The notes beneath the pieces were generated by a model. The model saw only the letters and a list, made by a program, of their open reading frames with translations, did not search any database and had not been told where the DNA came from. The position numbers were made by a program, and so were the translations under genes. From Candidatus Corynebacterium avicola (GTDB lineage Bacteria; Actinomycetota; Actinomycetes; Mycobacteriales; Mycobacteriaceae), in NCBI GenBank assembly GCA_019114135.1, contig DXGC01000059.1:1-42196 (forward strand): a stretch of 42,196 nucleotides of DNA, given 5' to 3'. This document shows positions 42,188-42,196 of this stretch, piece after piece. Position 1 is the stretch's first letter; every line of letters begins with the position of its first letter.

Positions 42188-42196
42188 ATGGCCACC
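42188..42196 (+). CDS. Start of an unidentified gene cut by the window edge
   Basis: ATG GCC ACC opens a frame (Met-Ala-Thr) 10 nt after GAAAGG (42172-42177), a good ribosome site that also forms one arm of an inverted repeat. Only three codons are present, so no product can be named. It may belong to cargo of the transposon or to an insertion sequence. Confidence 0.35.

Noticed and set aside
42004..42195. Minus-strand frame at the right edge
   Set aside because: It overlaps the inverted repeat and the new start at 42188 and resembles no protein family.

Overview
The window reads as a chromosomal segment of a high-GC actinobacterium of the Corynebacteriales, most likely a Corynebacterium of the GC-rich branch. 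Three things point there: a pupylation gene cluster with Dop, Pup and PafA but without the 20S proteasome genes prcB and prcA; separate genes for apolipoprotein N-acyltransferase and polyprenol-phosphate mannose synthase, followed by RbpA; and many starts that look leaderless, with a TANNNT -10 box 7 or 8 nt before the start codon. The gene order resembles the M. tuberculosis blocks trmI-mpa-dop-pup-(prcBA)-pafA-pafB-pafC-tatA-tatC-helY and fxsA-lnt/ppm1-rbpA (comparison from memory).

Region 1 to 10.5 kb holds mixed metabolism: aspartate ammonia-lyase (aspA, possibly cut by the window edge), a zinc sirtuin between two DUF1266 paralogs, an orphan ribbon-helix-helix antitoxin-like gene with a possible frameshift at its end, a leftward operon of two tandem glycolate/D-lactate oxidase-type flavoproteins and a RecB-like iron-sulfur nuclease, and a divergent DUF255 thioredoxin-fold protein.

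Region 10.5 to 23 kb is the pupylation and Tat block: trmI, the ARC (Mpa-type) AAA ring ATPase, dop, pup, pafA, pafB, pafC, two tandem tatA genes, tatC and the helicase helY. Pup ends in Gln and so needs Dop before PafA can ligate it. The ring ATPase lacks the proteasome-docking tail. PafB and PafC are WYL-type regulators that sit with the pathway.

Region 22.9 to 36.4 kb contains pyroglutamyl peptidase, a cutinase-like serine hydrolase, an M24 Xaa-Pro peptidase overlapping a DprE2-like reductase, a small secreted protein, fxsA-lnt-ppm1, a convergent terminator, rbpA behind a SigH/SigR-type promoter, a small zinc-ribbon-like protein, a YceI protein, a small membrane protein, mgtE, and a divergent pair made of a WYL regulator and a short UvrA-like ABC ATPase with an operator-like inverted repeat between them.

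Region 36.4 to 42.2 kb is mobile. A noncoding, AT-richer stretch with repeated motifs (probably one transposon end) leads into a tightly overlapping Tn7/Tn5053-like operon: TnsA-like endonuclease, DDE transposase TnsB, AAA regulator TnsC and zinc-finger TniQ. The far end, the cargo and any targeting module lie beyond the window. A further reading frame starts at the very last bases. No rRNA, tRNA or CRISPR array was seen.
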